Assembly (NCBI RefSeq): GCF_947623445.1
Contig: NC_135240.1
Span: forward strand, 18,910,001-18,974,000
DNA length: 64,000 nucleotides
Source: Clavelina lepadiformis
Lineage: Eukaryota; Chordata; Ascidiacea; Aplousobranchia; Clavelinidae
Direction: 5' to 3'
The notes under the pieces were generated by a model. The model was given only the letters and a program-made list of their open reading frames with translations. It made no database searches and was not told the origin of the DNA. The translations under genes were made by a program, and so were the position numbers. Positions 12,589-24,880 of this stretch are shown one piece after another. Within the stretch, counting starts at the first letter, position 1. Each line of letters begins with the position of its first letter.

Positions 12589-14741
12589 TAATATTGCTAT
12601 GGCGTGCTGTGTTGGAAAATAAATCATTGACGTGTGCAGGGTGTAAGGAAGTGAGCACTTACGAAACTAAATATGTGGTGCAACGTGCAAGGCCGAATTA
12701 CCCGCGTGTTTACCAAGGAAAATATGATGGTTTATAAAACAATAACAGGGTTCATAACGTTTGTGCTATCTTAGACCTATAAAATTCATGACAATCAATC
12801 ATTTTTTGTTGTCGTTCCCACAACGCTTATGACGAAAAATAAGAAATTGATTGATTAAATGGTTACAATAACAAAATAGATGAAAATCTTTTTCCCTCTC
12901 AGACATTTTATGCTAGGGAAAGTGTAGGACCGAAATGACAAGAAAGTGAAGATACTGCTTCCAGACAAAAAAAGCTATTTTAGCTGTTTTAAGTAGAAAT
13001 AGTTAGTGTATTTAAAGTATTATTTTTTGATATTGTCCAAAGATTAGGTTGTAGTAATTTTACAGTAGAAACGTAAGCACAGACCAATGTGTTTAGCTCC
13101 CACTACTCGCTTAACGAAAGTTATTAGTTAATTATCAACTTCTTTGTATTAAGTGGAGGCATATGTGACGATATATACGGCACTGTCCCTTTCGGTTCTT
13201 CGTAGATAGGCCTATTCCATATATACAACACATGGAAATTTAATTGTTAAAAGTAAATCGTGTAGCGTAAAGCGCCACATCCTGCAGTTTATAGACTTTC
13301 CAACAGTAGGCCTTCAACCTGCAGAAACAAACTTTGTCATCTCATATAGCTTAGCATAAACATTATGCTTCCTGTATCAGTGACGAGATAAAGATGTAAC
13401 TTATAAGCTAATCTCTTAGCGACGAAACTGTATAGAATTCAAGATGGAATTTTGATAGTTTAAATATAAAAAAAAACTATTTAATGGGCATATTCATAGC
13501 CTAACAGTAGCCTATGTATTATATTTTACTGCCAGCGATTTAGACTTAATTTAATTTTTTTAGTAGCCTATAGGCCTATGCTACAATATAAATCCGTAAA
13601 TTTATTAAATTAATGCACAACTTAAACTTAATAAAATGCCTTTTAATCTTCATGTATGAATATAAACGTAAGTCCATCGCACAATTACAGTAGCCTAAAT
13701 AAGCGCGGTCTACAACCGTAAATTGTTGCACTTGACCGACAATGAACGAATTTCAAACCAAAGAAAGTTTCATATTGATAATTAATATATGCAATAACGC
13801 ATAATTGAAGAACAAAGATAATTTTGAAGAAGCTGTTGTGATCTCGGCAGCAGTGTTAGCGTCCATTTAGTATACCATAAACATTTCTTTAATATCTTAT
13901 AAATAATACTTAAACCTAAAGCACTTACAAAAATACAGGTTATATTTGACGCATTTAATTTTAACAGAGCCTAGGCTTTTGTAAATGAAGTATCTCGTAT
14001 CAGACAGAATTTTTGATGTTTAAATACAGAGAAATGATTCCGTTGTTTTTTGGCCATAAATTTTAAATATAACAGAATATATTATAATGTAGAAAATATG
14101 AGTTTTGTGCATACTAAAGCCCGTTTACAAAAGTAGTGTTCGTACAATACAGTTTTAGATGTTCTAAAAATCTAAAATAATTGCAAGCAAATCTCGGTGA
14201 ATAAAAATATTTGTATACCTGTTATCGTTCACGTAAGTAGGCCTATACAACCCCAAAATCTTGTAAAAGTGATGAGGTTGCATAAACAAGAAGGTTTTAT
14301 TTTCAGACATTAATTTTTCATAGACCCTTTATTTATAAGGCACTGTTTTATTTGTAAGATTTGTTTTACAACAAACCAGTAAACAATAAACACGCAATGG
14401 AATGTATAATAATAGTTCAATTGTCCTTAGGTTTTCATAATAGTATCAAATTTCATGGCATCGGCCGTTTCTTGGGTGATATAAGATTACTATCCTATGG
14501 GGACGTCTGTCAGGTAATAGCTGCTAAAAAATTTTATTGGCATATGTTTCTACCTTTTGAAGCAAAAGTTTTGAAAGCGGAAAGAATATAATTTTCGATG
14601 TTCATATTTAGTAGCAAAGGATAATAGCTCTTCAAGGTTTGTAGTTACAAGATAATTCATTTAAAATTTCATAATGTAGACGTTTTACGATGACATAAAC
14701 TTGGAGTTCATGTCAGTCTTTGTGTCGTGTAAACATTCAAG
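12589..14741. other. Intergenic stretch between DUS3L and the next gene
   Basis: After the DUS3L 3' end, about 2.1 kb has no supportable gene. It is AT-rich with several TAGGCCTA-like words (13211, 13562-13575, 14238). The open frame at 14361-14591 has no coding features. Confidence 0.4.
12618..12623 (+). terminator. Poly(A) signal of DUS3L
   Basis: AATAAA 30 bases after the DUS3L stop codon, the first such hexamer downstream. Confidence 0.6.
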
Positions 14742-17700
14742 ATGATTCCAACGTATTCACCTGTCCCAGATGTAAACCCTGTGAGTTGAGGTTTGCTATA
14801 TGAACGAGACAGAGAAAAATGTAGGCCTATGTATACTGATTAATAGCCTACCTGCAACTAACGTTGCTGCGGATAGTAGACTAGTTTTTGCCTGTGTCAA
14901 TTACGCTGAATTTGTCGGTTACTTACCAGTCATACAGTGCAACAAATCTCGTGTAGATTTCTAGATCACAGTTTACAGACAAATAAACGGTTTAATTGTA
15001 GGCCTGTGTTGTTGCAGAACGTGAATATGCAGCATTCCCCAATTCTGCCGCCATTTACTCCCCACTCAAGGATCCGAGCAGCTATGCAAAGCAGGCCTGG
15101 TGCTAGCCCATGGCAGGCTACGTAACTTGCATTTTTAATTTTGTGTTAAAAATTAGAATAATTATTTTGGACAATTGATCTATCGGTAACCTGTCATTTA
15201 CTTATATGCAAACTTGTTCCTAAATTTAAAACAGCTGTTCGTTCTATTAGGCGTGGAACTGAACGCTTTCCGCCTCTAGCAAGAACGGCAGACAATTGGA
15301 GGCACACTATAGATGATCAATATCTTGAATCAATGACGGTTTGAGCATTGGATGACTTGGTACCTTACCGGTTTACATTTACTTCAACCATATTAAATTT
15401 TTCAAACTACAGCTACTTTCACCTGTCATACACACCGAACAAAACAAGAGCTTCCAGTCAGCTACGATATTAAGATCTGTACCTATAATGCGTCGACATC
15501 TTGACACATTCGGTGGAAGAACTTTTTCCCTTCCTGCAAAAACAAAACCTGTTCCTTTCCATACTGGACGGTTTATTGTAAGCTTGGGAAGTTTCTTAGT
15601 ATAAACATTTTTAATAGTTTTTAAATTTCCAACATATATTATTCCTGTAGTACGATCCACAAAATCGACCCGTATTTTTGGAAGAATTAACGCAAAATCA
15701 AAGACTGCAGGCCGAGGTTGCAATGGTAGAGAAAGTCAGAGGCTTAAAGCGAAAACGGGAAGCTTTAGAACATCGGTAAGTTCGTGTATGTATCCGTGCA
15801 CTTAAGAATCTTATTATCGCTCTAAACCTGGCCACAAAATAAAGACCCAGTCCTTGGGCTGGTGTTTTAAATTAATCATCCTCGTTCACATAATGCAGCA
15901 TGACGTTAACGTTTCCTTTTGTTGATATTAATGTAAATTAGCGATATATTTTTGGCAATAACAGTTTAACCACAACATGTTATTATAAATCCTTTCCCCA
16001 GCATACTTACGGGCAAATATTCTTTGATTTAAGGCCAATTTTTTTTGGACTTGCCCTCACATTAACATGTTTGAGTTCGGTGACCGTGCTTATCTTCCAA
16101 CGTTGTAGCGCCACTGTAATTTACTCCCTGCACGTTTTAAGCCGAGCTCAGGGCATTGACCCCTTCTCTCATTCGTTGATTGTTTGTGAGCGTATTTCTT
16201 TTTCGACCAGTCTACAACAAGGTTGGCACCATAATTTTCGCTCTCCACAGTCAATGGCGAATAATAAACAATACAATAAAAGTCATACTTCTTTTCTGCA
16301 AAATACTGATAGCCCAAAACATTAACAAAATATTGTAAAATATTTCTATATATAGCCAAATAAGTTAGGAAAAACTGCATGGGGCTAAACATCACAGGTG
16401 CTGGATGCGAGAAGTGCTATATTTTAAACGGTTCCATAGTGATTGTATCCACGGAATTGCACCCACAACGGATGGCAAACGTTCAGGGTTTGGGTCTGCT
16501 TCAAACAAGTACACTAATACATAAGGAAATACGTGCGTACGTACAGAACTGTTTATAATAGGCCTAGAACCGTATGGCTGGGTAATGCTGGTGCGCTAAA
16601 ATATAAAGAAGGGCATTATTGGGCCGTGCTTCATCACAAATACCCTTTTGGGAGACATTGGCGTTTCACATCTTTATTCCATTTATTTCATCGCATTTTG
16701 TTATGTGCGATTACTTATCCGTTAAATGATCTAGATTTTAGAAAAACATATTTATCTTAACAGGTAGGTTACACGCATAGATATAAGCTCTATAACGTTA
16801 ATATATTATGTTTATGCTATATCTATGGTTACGCGAAATCTAAATCGTTTTATATGGCGTTACAAAATCGTTTTATACGGTGTTTCAAAATTGTACAACA
16901 TTAATTGCCAACTGTTGTTTTACGTATGAATGATAGAATGCATTTCATGATTTGGACATTTTGGACGAAATGGTCAAAGGCGGAAAGTAGGCAAATTCCA
17001 TTACAGGTCGCTCCTTCGGTGTTCGTTTTTCTCATTTATTTTGATAAAGGTGAAGGGAAATAAATAGCCCATTGCCTCTTTCCCCGGGCACTGAAAACCC
17101 TAGGTACGCCTCTGATTCTGTGCGTGTGCGATTTAGTATTGGCTCAACCCCTTATGAATGCAATTCCGTGAGGGTGCAATTCTGTGTGGGCGCAATTACG
17201 TTGGGTGCAATCCCGTGTCGGCGCATTGCCGTAGCCACCATTTTAAACACCGGTTGTCGCATAATAAGAAACTTTTTTTTGCGAAAGTGTCGTTACTGTG
17301 ACATTTTATATAGGCTAATTGTACGATTATAAGTTTAGTTTGGGCTATAGATTGGGACTATATTTCAACACTTGTACTCAGCCACATAAAAAAGATGTTT
17401 CGCCAAGAGCAGAACGTGCAGTTGTATATGGAAAAATACAGCATTAAGATCATTGCAAGCACTTTTTTGGGCATAAACGCAAAAGGTTAACACACTGTTG
17501 CAAGAAATTATGATTGAAGATAATTGCTAGCAGTTCACCATATTCTATTTCGAAATTTCATAAAAAGAATGCCGATTAACCATAAACGGATGCGACTGTC
17601 GAAGGTGGCTTAGTTTTCCTTAGGTGTGTGACAACCAAAACGGCGGCAGAGTAGATTTTCACCCACAAACTTTTGAAATTTTCAAATCTTCGTGAACCAT

Positions 17701-20700
17701 TAAAACGGCTGAAACCATGCCAAAAGTGTGAGTTTTAAGTCGGCAGAAGGTCTTATTTTTTAAATATCTATCAAAAAGCTTATAACATTTGAATTAGCCT
17801 ATACTACAGCTACTAATTTACATAAACATTGAAAATGGGATATCCATCCCCGGTCTCCCCTCAGCATACATACTGTCACCCATTTTAGCAAAAAAATGCG
17901 TATCACATCACAGTTTTGCGTTTTTGCTCTTTCGCAGATGGGGCGGGAGAAAGTTAAACCTGCAAGGCTTTGAAATGGCCAAAGGTGAAAGATATAGTTT
18001 GCAAGCCGAAATTCAGAAACTAAAGGAACTAATTTTACCAGCTACTGCAAGAGATATTTACACCGGACGAGGAATACGACTACCAGAGTACAATAGTTTT
18101 CTAAGCCCTTTATATACTTTAATATATCGAACAATGCAAACTCCTCTAACGATTTATAAGGATTTAGCCTGAGAATTGCTGTTTTTATTTGCAGATATCA
18201 TCACACCTTGCGTGCAATGAAACGTCCTACTCCTGGAGAATTTCCTGCTCCTCCTCCACCAACCACAACCTTGGACTCTATTCGAGAACCGGCGATAAAA
18301 CCATCTCCTTCTCCGCCTCCACGTCGCCATCAAACAATATTAAAGACTGCAGCGTCACGAGAAAGGGCCACTTTTAAACAGATAGGACCACAACCCCATG
18401 TCCGACAAAATGTAGACTTGTTGGTGCAAAGTGTACCGGTTCCTGGTATGTGATGACGTGACACTTAGAAAATTTTTTCATAGGTTCAAAAATTGTTCCA
18501 TTACATTTTAATTTTCATAGCAATTTCAGTTTCCCCAACTCCACGAACCTTACCGGAAAAAACAACCATGAGTTCTATTAAAAATACCATTGAAGAAAAG
18601 AGGGAGCCAAAGCCACAGCCTCAACCCACTCCTGTAAGTTGCTTCTTGATTATTTTTTATCATCCATGGTAATCCATGATGTTCTTATGATAGATACAAG
18701 GTTTTCCATTAGTTTTCTATAAAAAGCTGATAATGGTGTTATAAGGTAGCGCTGGTGATAAAGGTCATCTCGCAAATAAACTGTAACTTCTTATAAGGGA
18801 TAATTTTGCGTTGTAGTTACGAAAGTATCTGATTTCGGTCTATAGTCTGAATATGAATGTTTAGTTTCGCGTAATTTTTGTGTAACGTATGATAGATGAT
18901 AAAAATGCACGAGCCAGTTGAACAGATAGAAGTTATCGAGCCTCCGCCCACATTGCCCGAAGAGGAAGAAAGTGACTTGTAAGTAGCCCTGCATATAACA
19001 ACTAGATTGGTAGTTTTTTAAGTTTACCGACATTTCCTCACAATATGTCACTCACGAAAACAAAGTTTTTTTTAGCTTTTGATGTACTAACAGCCAGAAA
19101 TATTTTTTTCTAAAATGTTATATACCAATTTTTAGAACAAAACAAAGTTCCCCTTTAGTAAGAGACACGCCGGTAGATCGATCGAGGTCCATGGCAGCCC
19201 CGAGCGCCAGCCCCGACGGAAAGACCCAGCTTAATCCGCTAATTTCTATTTCGGTACTGGAAGACTCAATTGTTACGGAGCAAAAATATTTAGAAATGAA
19301 GACAAAATATGATGAACTCGTTAAGGAAAGCGCTGAGTAAGTGATTTTTCAACAAACTGATTTGTTTTGAAATAGTTAGTATAACCAGACATATCGTTAT
19401 GTTCACTTAACATTTGCAGGAACATCTCCTTTCACCAGGTGCTTTCAGTCTGCTCTGCAGATCTTACCCAACATCAACAACGATTTCTTTACTGCTTGTA
19501 CGAATTTGCTGCGCAAAACCAACCCATCGGTCCGGAAGAATTTATTGCAATGTCTTGTCTCTCAGGCAAAATAGTCAAACTATCGTAAGTCAATACAGCT
19601 TTCGCAGAGTAAATGGTACAGGTCAGTGGTGTCCCAACTCTTTTTACTGAGGGCCATGTGCTACCAAGTTAACCAGTGGCCGGGCCATTTTGGCCTATAC
19701 TGCCTATGTGTAAAGATTACTGCTTTGCCCATTACGTCAAAAAGATGGTGAAGATCATGAATAATGACATTGACTGCAAAACACATTTTGTAACCAAAAA
19801 TTCTAAAAAGTAGTAAACATCGCCAAACGACTTAAAAAAGTCGCACAACAATTTATTTATTAATTTATCCGGAATGAAATTAATGATGTCATTTCACAAA
19901 TGGGCGGATAAAGGATGGCAATGCCACATTGTGCATAGTGGTAGTAATGATGCTGCATCTTATGCATTGAAGGTTGCCAAGCCCGTAATGAGTTTCGTGG
20001 ACGAGCTGCAAAGGTTACGGCAATTCCGTAACTTTTTTATCTTTGGTTCTAAGTTATGCGTGTGCCCGGTAATGGCCGCGGGCCATAGTTTGAACCCTCT
20101 GGTATAGGCTATATTTTTGCAAATTTACTTTCAACACAAAAATTTTACAAACAAATACGATAGGAACAAACACAACGTTCAAGCAATCGCGTAACACTGA
20201 ATTTGTCAGGTAAATTAGCATTTAGAATGAGTATACAACGCTTTGCAAAAATGGCACACGTCCGCCTTGATATGTTGAAACGTGAAATAACACAGGAACG
20301 AACTTGAACTACTGTAACATATGAGAAAATTTCCTTATTGGAAACGCATAACGAGCAAAATATAGAGGAAATAACAGGTGTATTATTTGCACTAACACTA
20401 AAATTAATAATTAACCAAGGTATAAATTTATTACAGCAAAACAATGTTACGCAACAACACGCAAAGATTTTAGAATCTTTTGCAGATGATTTATGTAATT
20501 GACCTATCACACTACAAAGAATACATCATCATATTATTAAAAAGTATAAAGATACAGCATTTATACGAGTTACCACGTTGCACGCATTGCACGATCAGTA
20601 TAATAAACTGTTATGCTCTAATTTACATTTTACATAGCCTATATGTATATAGGGTGTAGGCGCTTCGGTCAAGTCCAACCAACAGTTTCTTCCAACTTTG

Positions 20701-23700
20701 CAGTATTTGTACTGGAAGTGGAAATGTTCTCCAAAATAACTCGTGCAAGGTTGGCAGCTACCATAAGAGCAACGTAGGTCATGTAGAGGGCATTGATTAA
20801 AACAAAAGTAATGAAAGTGTAGGCGTAAAAGATGCATTTGTAGAGAATATGGAGAAAACGTTGCATACGCAACCACATAAGTCTTCGTTCACACATTTTG
20901 CGTTGATGGTTTACTTCATCGAGATTTCTACTAACTGTCGACAGTTCAGTGTCTAATCTTCCCAGTTCTGCCAGAAATACCTGTGCACAGACATAACTGT
21001 GTTACCCAACGTATAGAATATACTTAGGCTATGCTATAGGCTATAGCTTTGATTGAAACAAAGTTCAGTAAATCAGAAATCATGCAGGCTTACATATCTG
21101 TGTCTGTTTATTCTATCCTTTTCCTTCGTTAGTTCAATCTGCTTTCCGCATAATTGAATGAACTCGTCATTCTCTGTTTGAAGCCGATCTCCGATATCCA
21201 TTTCAGTAAATATTAACAAAATGTTTTTAAAATACCTAAATCATATGCATATGATACTCACATTGTTTAGTGTTCACAAACATTTCCTATATTTTCCAAA
21301 ATACTAATCGATTCATTTCAAGGAATAACTTAAATGCTTTGTAAATTTTAAAATCGTTTTACCTGCTTATGTAGTTATCGCATAGGCTTAGGCTATATCT
21401 ATTAATTTTGTCACTTATTCGCTTGAAATTAGGCCTGAAATACTTTCTTTTCTCGAAGCACTGACTAACAGTACGTTTGCATCAACTGTACTGATTTATA
21501 GATCAAAACAACTAAACAAACTTATTGCTAATAACAGCACCCTTTGTCGCACGGTACAAAGTTCGTTTTTATCGTGAACGTTGCCCCTCTGCTGTGATTA
21601 GCGCTGCTAGTGTAATATTAACTATACCAGGGGTGGGCAAACTTGTTCTATGAAAGAGTCACTTGCGGAAAACTATAAACACCAGCGAGCCGCAAAATCA
21701 GTAATGATTGTCAATTTGGTTATTATATTATTAGTAGTCATTTTGGGATATTACTTTTCAACTAGAAGACCCATAAAAAACATGTCGGCGAGGCGCACTT
21801 TGACCACCTTTGCCATAGAGTGACTATAGAGTGTAGAATCTATACCTGAAAACAATGTCGGATTCTATGTCCATTGTTACGTCATAAACGAAATGCTGGC
21901 CTAAATAAAGAAAAAAATAGACAGAAACGTTCATAAACGGTACTCTTGGTAGCCTTTACAATTTTTTTGGAATTTTACGATTCGACTAGAAGAGCCACAA
22001 AAAACATGCTGACGAGCCGCAGTTTGCACACCCCTGAACTATACCATCGTTTACATGCATTGTAAAGAGAAACTTTTTTCTGTTAGGTGTTGTAACATAG
22101 ATTTATTTATTTTATTGGAATTTGGTAGTAAAACTGACTAAGCTTATCTAATATAAAACTACAACGAATTGTGTCGCAACGCTAGTAAATGCATAACAGT
22201 CTTCATGTTGCTGACAAAGCTGGACTTTGGTCACTTGCCCTTTCTTATTTGCGCTACGTAGTCGTAATTATAAGGTGTCGCATTGGGTTTCAAGGTTTAA
22301 AGTTTACAAGTCCACATGGTTCATATAATACTTCACTCATTGTTTGAACTACAGTCACTGCAGTGGGAAATCGTAAACACAATAATGCAGCTGTAGGAGA
22401 AACTCATTATTACATAATGAAATGAAAACCTGCGATAGAATCTATTCTTACCAAAACAACAATAGTGTTAACTTGCAGGACATGTGCAGCTTTTGAGATT
22501 ATTGTTGAGTTGAGTTTAAACAAGTTGAATATGTATGTAAACGTACACTGACTATTCTGTTAAATATATAGTACTACTATAAAAAGCATTACCTTTTGCA
22601 GACCATCCATACAAATGATGTTTGAGCAAATTAACTTCGCAGTGTTCGAAGAGTCCCTGGCGCAATACACCGTAAGTACCTGAACTGGTAAAGCTTAATC
22701 AAACATCCGCTTCAACAAACAAAACTTATCGCGGTAAACGTGGGATCTGTCAAAAAATAGTATTTTTCCAGTCTCCATGATTACAAGAATAAGATAAATA
22801 TCATTATCTTTTCCGATCTTACATTTATAATAATTGGCATTCTATGTTGATATTGTTAAACTAATTAGGTGTATATGCAAACAAGAGTGCTACAAGCAGC
22901 AACGTTCCTTCTTTAAGAAAAGTACATAAAATTTAAATCAGTAATGAGGAAACAGATAAATAATTTCCATTGAACAATCCCATTCCACTGAATTCAAGAA
23001 ACCGCTTGACCAAGAGCAATATAGCAATATAGCCAGGGTTGCCATACCGTCCTTATTTCTAAGATTTTTCCTTATTTTAAAGGTCCGTGTCTTAGAAAAT
23101 ATGTTTGTCCTTTTTTTTAAGAAATGTCCTTATTTTCACTTTCGTCCTTATTTTTAGGGCGGAGGTAGGCACTTTTGTCCTTATTTTGGGCATTTTGTCA
23201 CCTTTAGTATACCATTTTGTACCAAAGAGATACCAAAATTATGAACATGCAGATAGTGTCTTGTTTTTTTTTTGTTTTTTTTTAGGAACATTGGTTGCTT
23301 TCTCTTGTTGTACACTGTTTAAGGAGGTATTCCTCGTTCATTTTCTAGTCGTCCTTATTTTTGAGTTTGAGACTGATGGCAACCCTGAATATAGCTCAAT
23401 ATAGCTCAATATAGCTCAATATAGCTCAATATAGCTCAATATAGCTCAATATAGCTCAATATAGCTCAATATAGCTCAATATAGCTCAATATGACTCAAT
23501 ATAGCAACTTTCAACATGCAAAGACTGTCCTTGAAAAGCTTTTCATAATGTTTAGTTTACAGCTGGCAATAATAAATACTAATAGAACGCGTTCCTAACC
23601 ATTAGTCTTATTCTTCGCACCCATAGAAAACACTTGATGTGTTGTTGGAATGTTGCACTCCCTGCTTCTAAAAGGGATAAAAGAAGACCAAACGTTTTAA

Positions 23701-24880
23701 CTTAAGTTGAGACCTAAATGTGTTCACTTGTGTTCAAATGTGTAAATGTGTTCACTCATATTTGATTGAAACGCAGCCGTCGTATAACAAAACTTAAATA
23801 CCTTTACACCAAAATAATTTCTCTCCCGTAGATGTCGCACCCTTTTACAAATTTATTCCTGGGTTAGATTGAAAATGTCAATTGACTCCTGCAAAATTTT
23901 ATGCAGGAATTGTTCTGTTCGGTAGACCGCACCGCCAGGGGACGCATTGGAGTAGGAGCGTTGTTGCAACTTTTAGGTACAACGCTGCAACGGCAGATAG
24001 AGCCTGACACCAAACTGGCTCAACAAATCATGGAAACAATGCAAAAGGTAATCTATCTACAGTACAATCAAACAAAAAATAACAGTATTTCTAAATTGCT
24101 AAATTCTATGATGAAAAATTTTCAAACATACTACAGTCAGAAACTTACGATGTTTGTTAGAAATAATACAATGTAACAATAAAAGTTACGTCTAAATTCC
24201 ATAATAAATTTCTTGAAAAACGTAAGGACCGACTGTGAGATTTATGAAAATTGCTACCTACATATTGAGAGTTATAGTTTTAGACCAGAGACTGGCAATT
24301 GTTTTGCAATAAATGGTTCTTTGGATAGTACTAATTATATCATGGGCGGCGTGTAAATCTTATAAACACAAATAGCTAACAACGGTTTAATAAATTAGTG
24401 CTTTGTACTACTATCAATTACAGTAATACCTCGTGCAATAGCTGAAAATAGGGATTGATTTCTACATGTCAAGTAATTTCATTGTAATGCATAACGTGGC
24501 CATGTCGTGCACCGGATAAAATTGCTTTCAGGACCACTGTTTGATGTTTTCCACTCCTGTCTTAAACCATCGATTTTCTGTTGCCTTTCGGAAGCACTAT
24601 TTATAAGCATGAAATAAAACACTAAGTATAGCATATAGCTTTTGTTAAGTTAAGTACAAAGATGAGAAGGGTTTCGCCAGATTTCAACTTGGTTGCTCTT
24701 AGATCAGATAAATTAGACACATTTTTCCGCAGAGTTAATTTTTTTGTACCTATCATTATATGCTAATGCTATCTTTTGTTAAACTGCTTATGTTTGTTTC
24801 AGGAATACACAAGTGATGTACCAAAACTCGACTTTCTCGCATACCTTCCGTATTTTCTCTATCTTGAAGAAATGACGTAA
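14742..24880 (+). CDS. Uncharacterised coiled-coil, proline-rich, degenerate EF-hand protein, 14 exons, 587 aa
   Basis: Exons: 14742-14780, 15018-15121, 15251-15338, 15413-15577, 15651-15775, 17938-18087, 18195-18445, 18530-18633, 18896-18978, 19136-19336, 19420-19584, 22602-22671, 23907-24047, 24803-24880. Every intron is GT-AG and frame continuity holds throughout, which strongly supports one gene. The N-terminus is Pro/Ser/Arg-rich. A coiled coil starts at about residue 140 (EELTQNQRLQAEVAMVEKVR) and continues to about 215. Residues 224-307 are proline-rich (APPPP, SPSPPPRRH). The C-terminal 200 residues are helical, and DRTARGRIGVGA (about 522) has the Gly and Ile of an EF-hand loop but lacks the acidic calcium ligands. 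I do not recognise the family; the architecture recalls ciliary or centrosomal proteins (inference only). AATAAA hexamers lie at 25209 and 25247. The weakest junction is the GTACAA donor at 18088. Confidence 0.8.
16085..16270. repeat. Dispersed repeat copy in an intron
   Basis: This stretch matches 890-1010 and 6600-6765 over several blocks (CGTTGTA.C.CCA.T.TAATTTAC, GCACGTTTTAAGCC, and CACAGT.AATGGC near its end). The three copies are diverged and have no coding potential. It looks like an old interspersed element of unknown class. Confidence 0.45.
17159..17230. repeat. Degenerate 15-16-bp tandem repeat
   Basis: Four to five head-to-tail units begin GCAAT or GCATT and contain CGTG or TGTG followed by GGG/GGC (for example GCAATTCCGTGAGGGT, GCAATTCTGTGTGGGC). 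It lies in the 2.1-kb intron between 15775 and 17938. A related word, TTGCACCCACAACGGA, occurs inverted near 16455. Confidence 0.6.
19624..20101. mobile_element. Diverged hAT-type MITE (478 bp)
   Basis: The left end CAGTGGTGTCCCAACTC and right end AGTTTGAACCCTCTG are imperfect inverted repeats. Flanks GTACAGGT (19616-19623) and GTATAGGC (20102-20109) match at 6 of 8 positions, consistent with an old duplication. Subterminal GGCCGGGCCA and GCCGCGGGCCA are typical of the other hAT MITEs here. It lies in intron 11 of the 14-exon gene. Confidence 0.7.
20227..20502 (+). pseudogene. Short open frame with one in-frame TGA, possible pseudogene
   Basis: The frame from ATG 20227 is open for 91 codons except for one TGA at 20305-20307. 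It can extend upstream without stops to about 20164. The predicted residues look protein-like: RFAKMAHVRLDMLKREITQE, then after the stop EKISLLETHNEQNIEEITGV and ESFADDLCN. It is helical and charged, with no family I recognise. It sits on the plus strand in the intron that also holds the antisense membrane-protein gene. It may be a decayed retrocopy, a chance frame, or a gene with a strain-specific stop. Confidence 0.3.
20669..21201 (-). CDS. Small uncharacterised coiled-coil membrane protein, two exons, 139 aa, nested in an intron
   Basis: Exon 1 is 21094-21201 (start ATG at 21201, 36 codons, donor GTAAGC) and exon 2 is 20669-20980 (acceptor TGCACAG, 103 codons plus TGA). The junction is phase 0. 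The N-terminal half is charged and helical, with heptad-like stretches (LGRLDTELSTVSRNLDEVNH), suggesting a coiled coil. Residues about 78-120 are hydrophobic (FLHILYKCIFYAYTFITFVL, then INALYMTYVALMVAANLARV) and could be one long or two close membrane segments. A polar 20-residue tail follows. I do not recognise the family. The gene is wholly inside intron 11 (19585-22601) of the 14-exon plus-strand gene and is read antisense to it. No AATAAA was seen just downstream. Confidence 0.65.
21628..22036. mobile_element. hAT-type MITE (409 bp)
   Basis: The left end CAGGGGTGGGCAAACT and right end AGTTTGCACACCCCTG are inverted repeats. A perfect 8-bp duplication AACTATAC lies at 21620-21627 and 22037-22044. 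Subterminal GAGCCGCA motifs face each other inside. No transposase is present. It lies in intron 11 of the 14-exon gene. Confidence 0.92.
23034..23387. mobile_element. hAT-type MITE (354 bp) with internal GTCCTTATTTT repeats
   Basis: The ends CAGGGTTGCCAT and ATGGCAACCCTG are inverted. The perfect 8-bp duplication AATATAGC lies at 23026-23033 and 23388-23395. The interior repeats TGTCCTTATTTT five or more times on the plus strand, which creates a spurious 99-codon open frame. It lies in intron 12 of the 14-exon gene. Confidence 0.92.
23391..23500. repeat. 10-bp minisatellite (ATAGCTCAAT)n
   Basis: Ten identical head-to-tail copies of ATAGCTCAAT span 23391-23490, and an eleventh (ATGACTCAAT) is a variant. 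The array overlaps the right target duplication of the adjoining hAT MITE. It is intronic. Confidence 0.97.

Noticed and set aside
15379-15723. 114-codon minus-strand open frame
   Set aside because: It is the shadow of plus-strand exons 4 and 5 of the 14-exon gene, which have good splice sites and join in frame.
20305-20307. Selenocysteine reading of the in-frame TGA
   Set aside because: No selenoprotein family match and no recognisable SECIS hairpin downstream.
20145-20510. 121-codon minus-strand open frame with many Cys
   Set aside because: It is antisense to the protein-like plus-strand frame at 20227-20502 and shows no motif or splice context.
23105-23404. 99-codon plus-strand open frame rich in Phe and Leu
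   Set aside because: It is produced by the TGTCCTTATTTT repeats inside a hAT MITE and runs into the minisatellite.
23391-23500. CRISPR-like array
   Set aside because: The ten-base units are contiguous with no spacers; it is a minisatellite in a eukaryotic intron.
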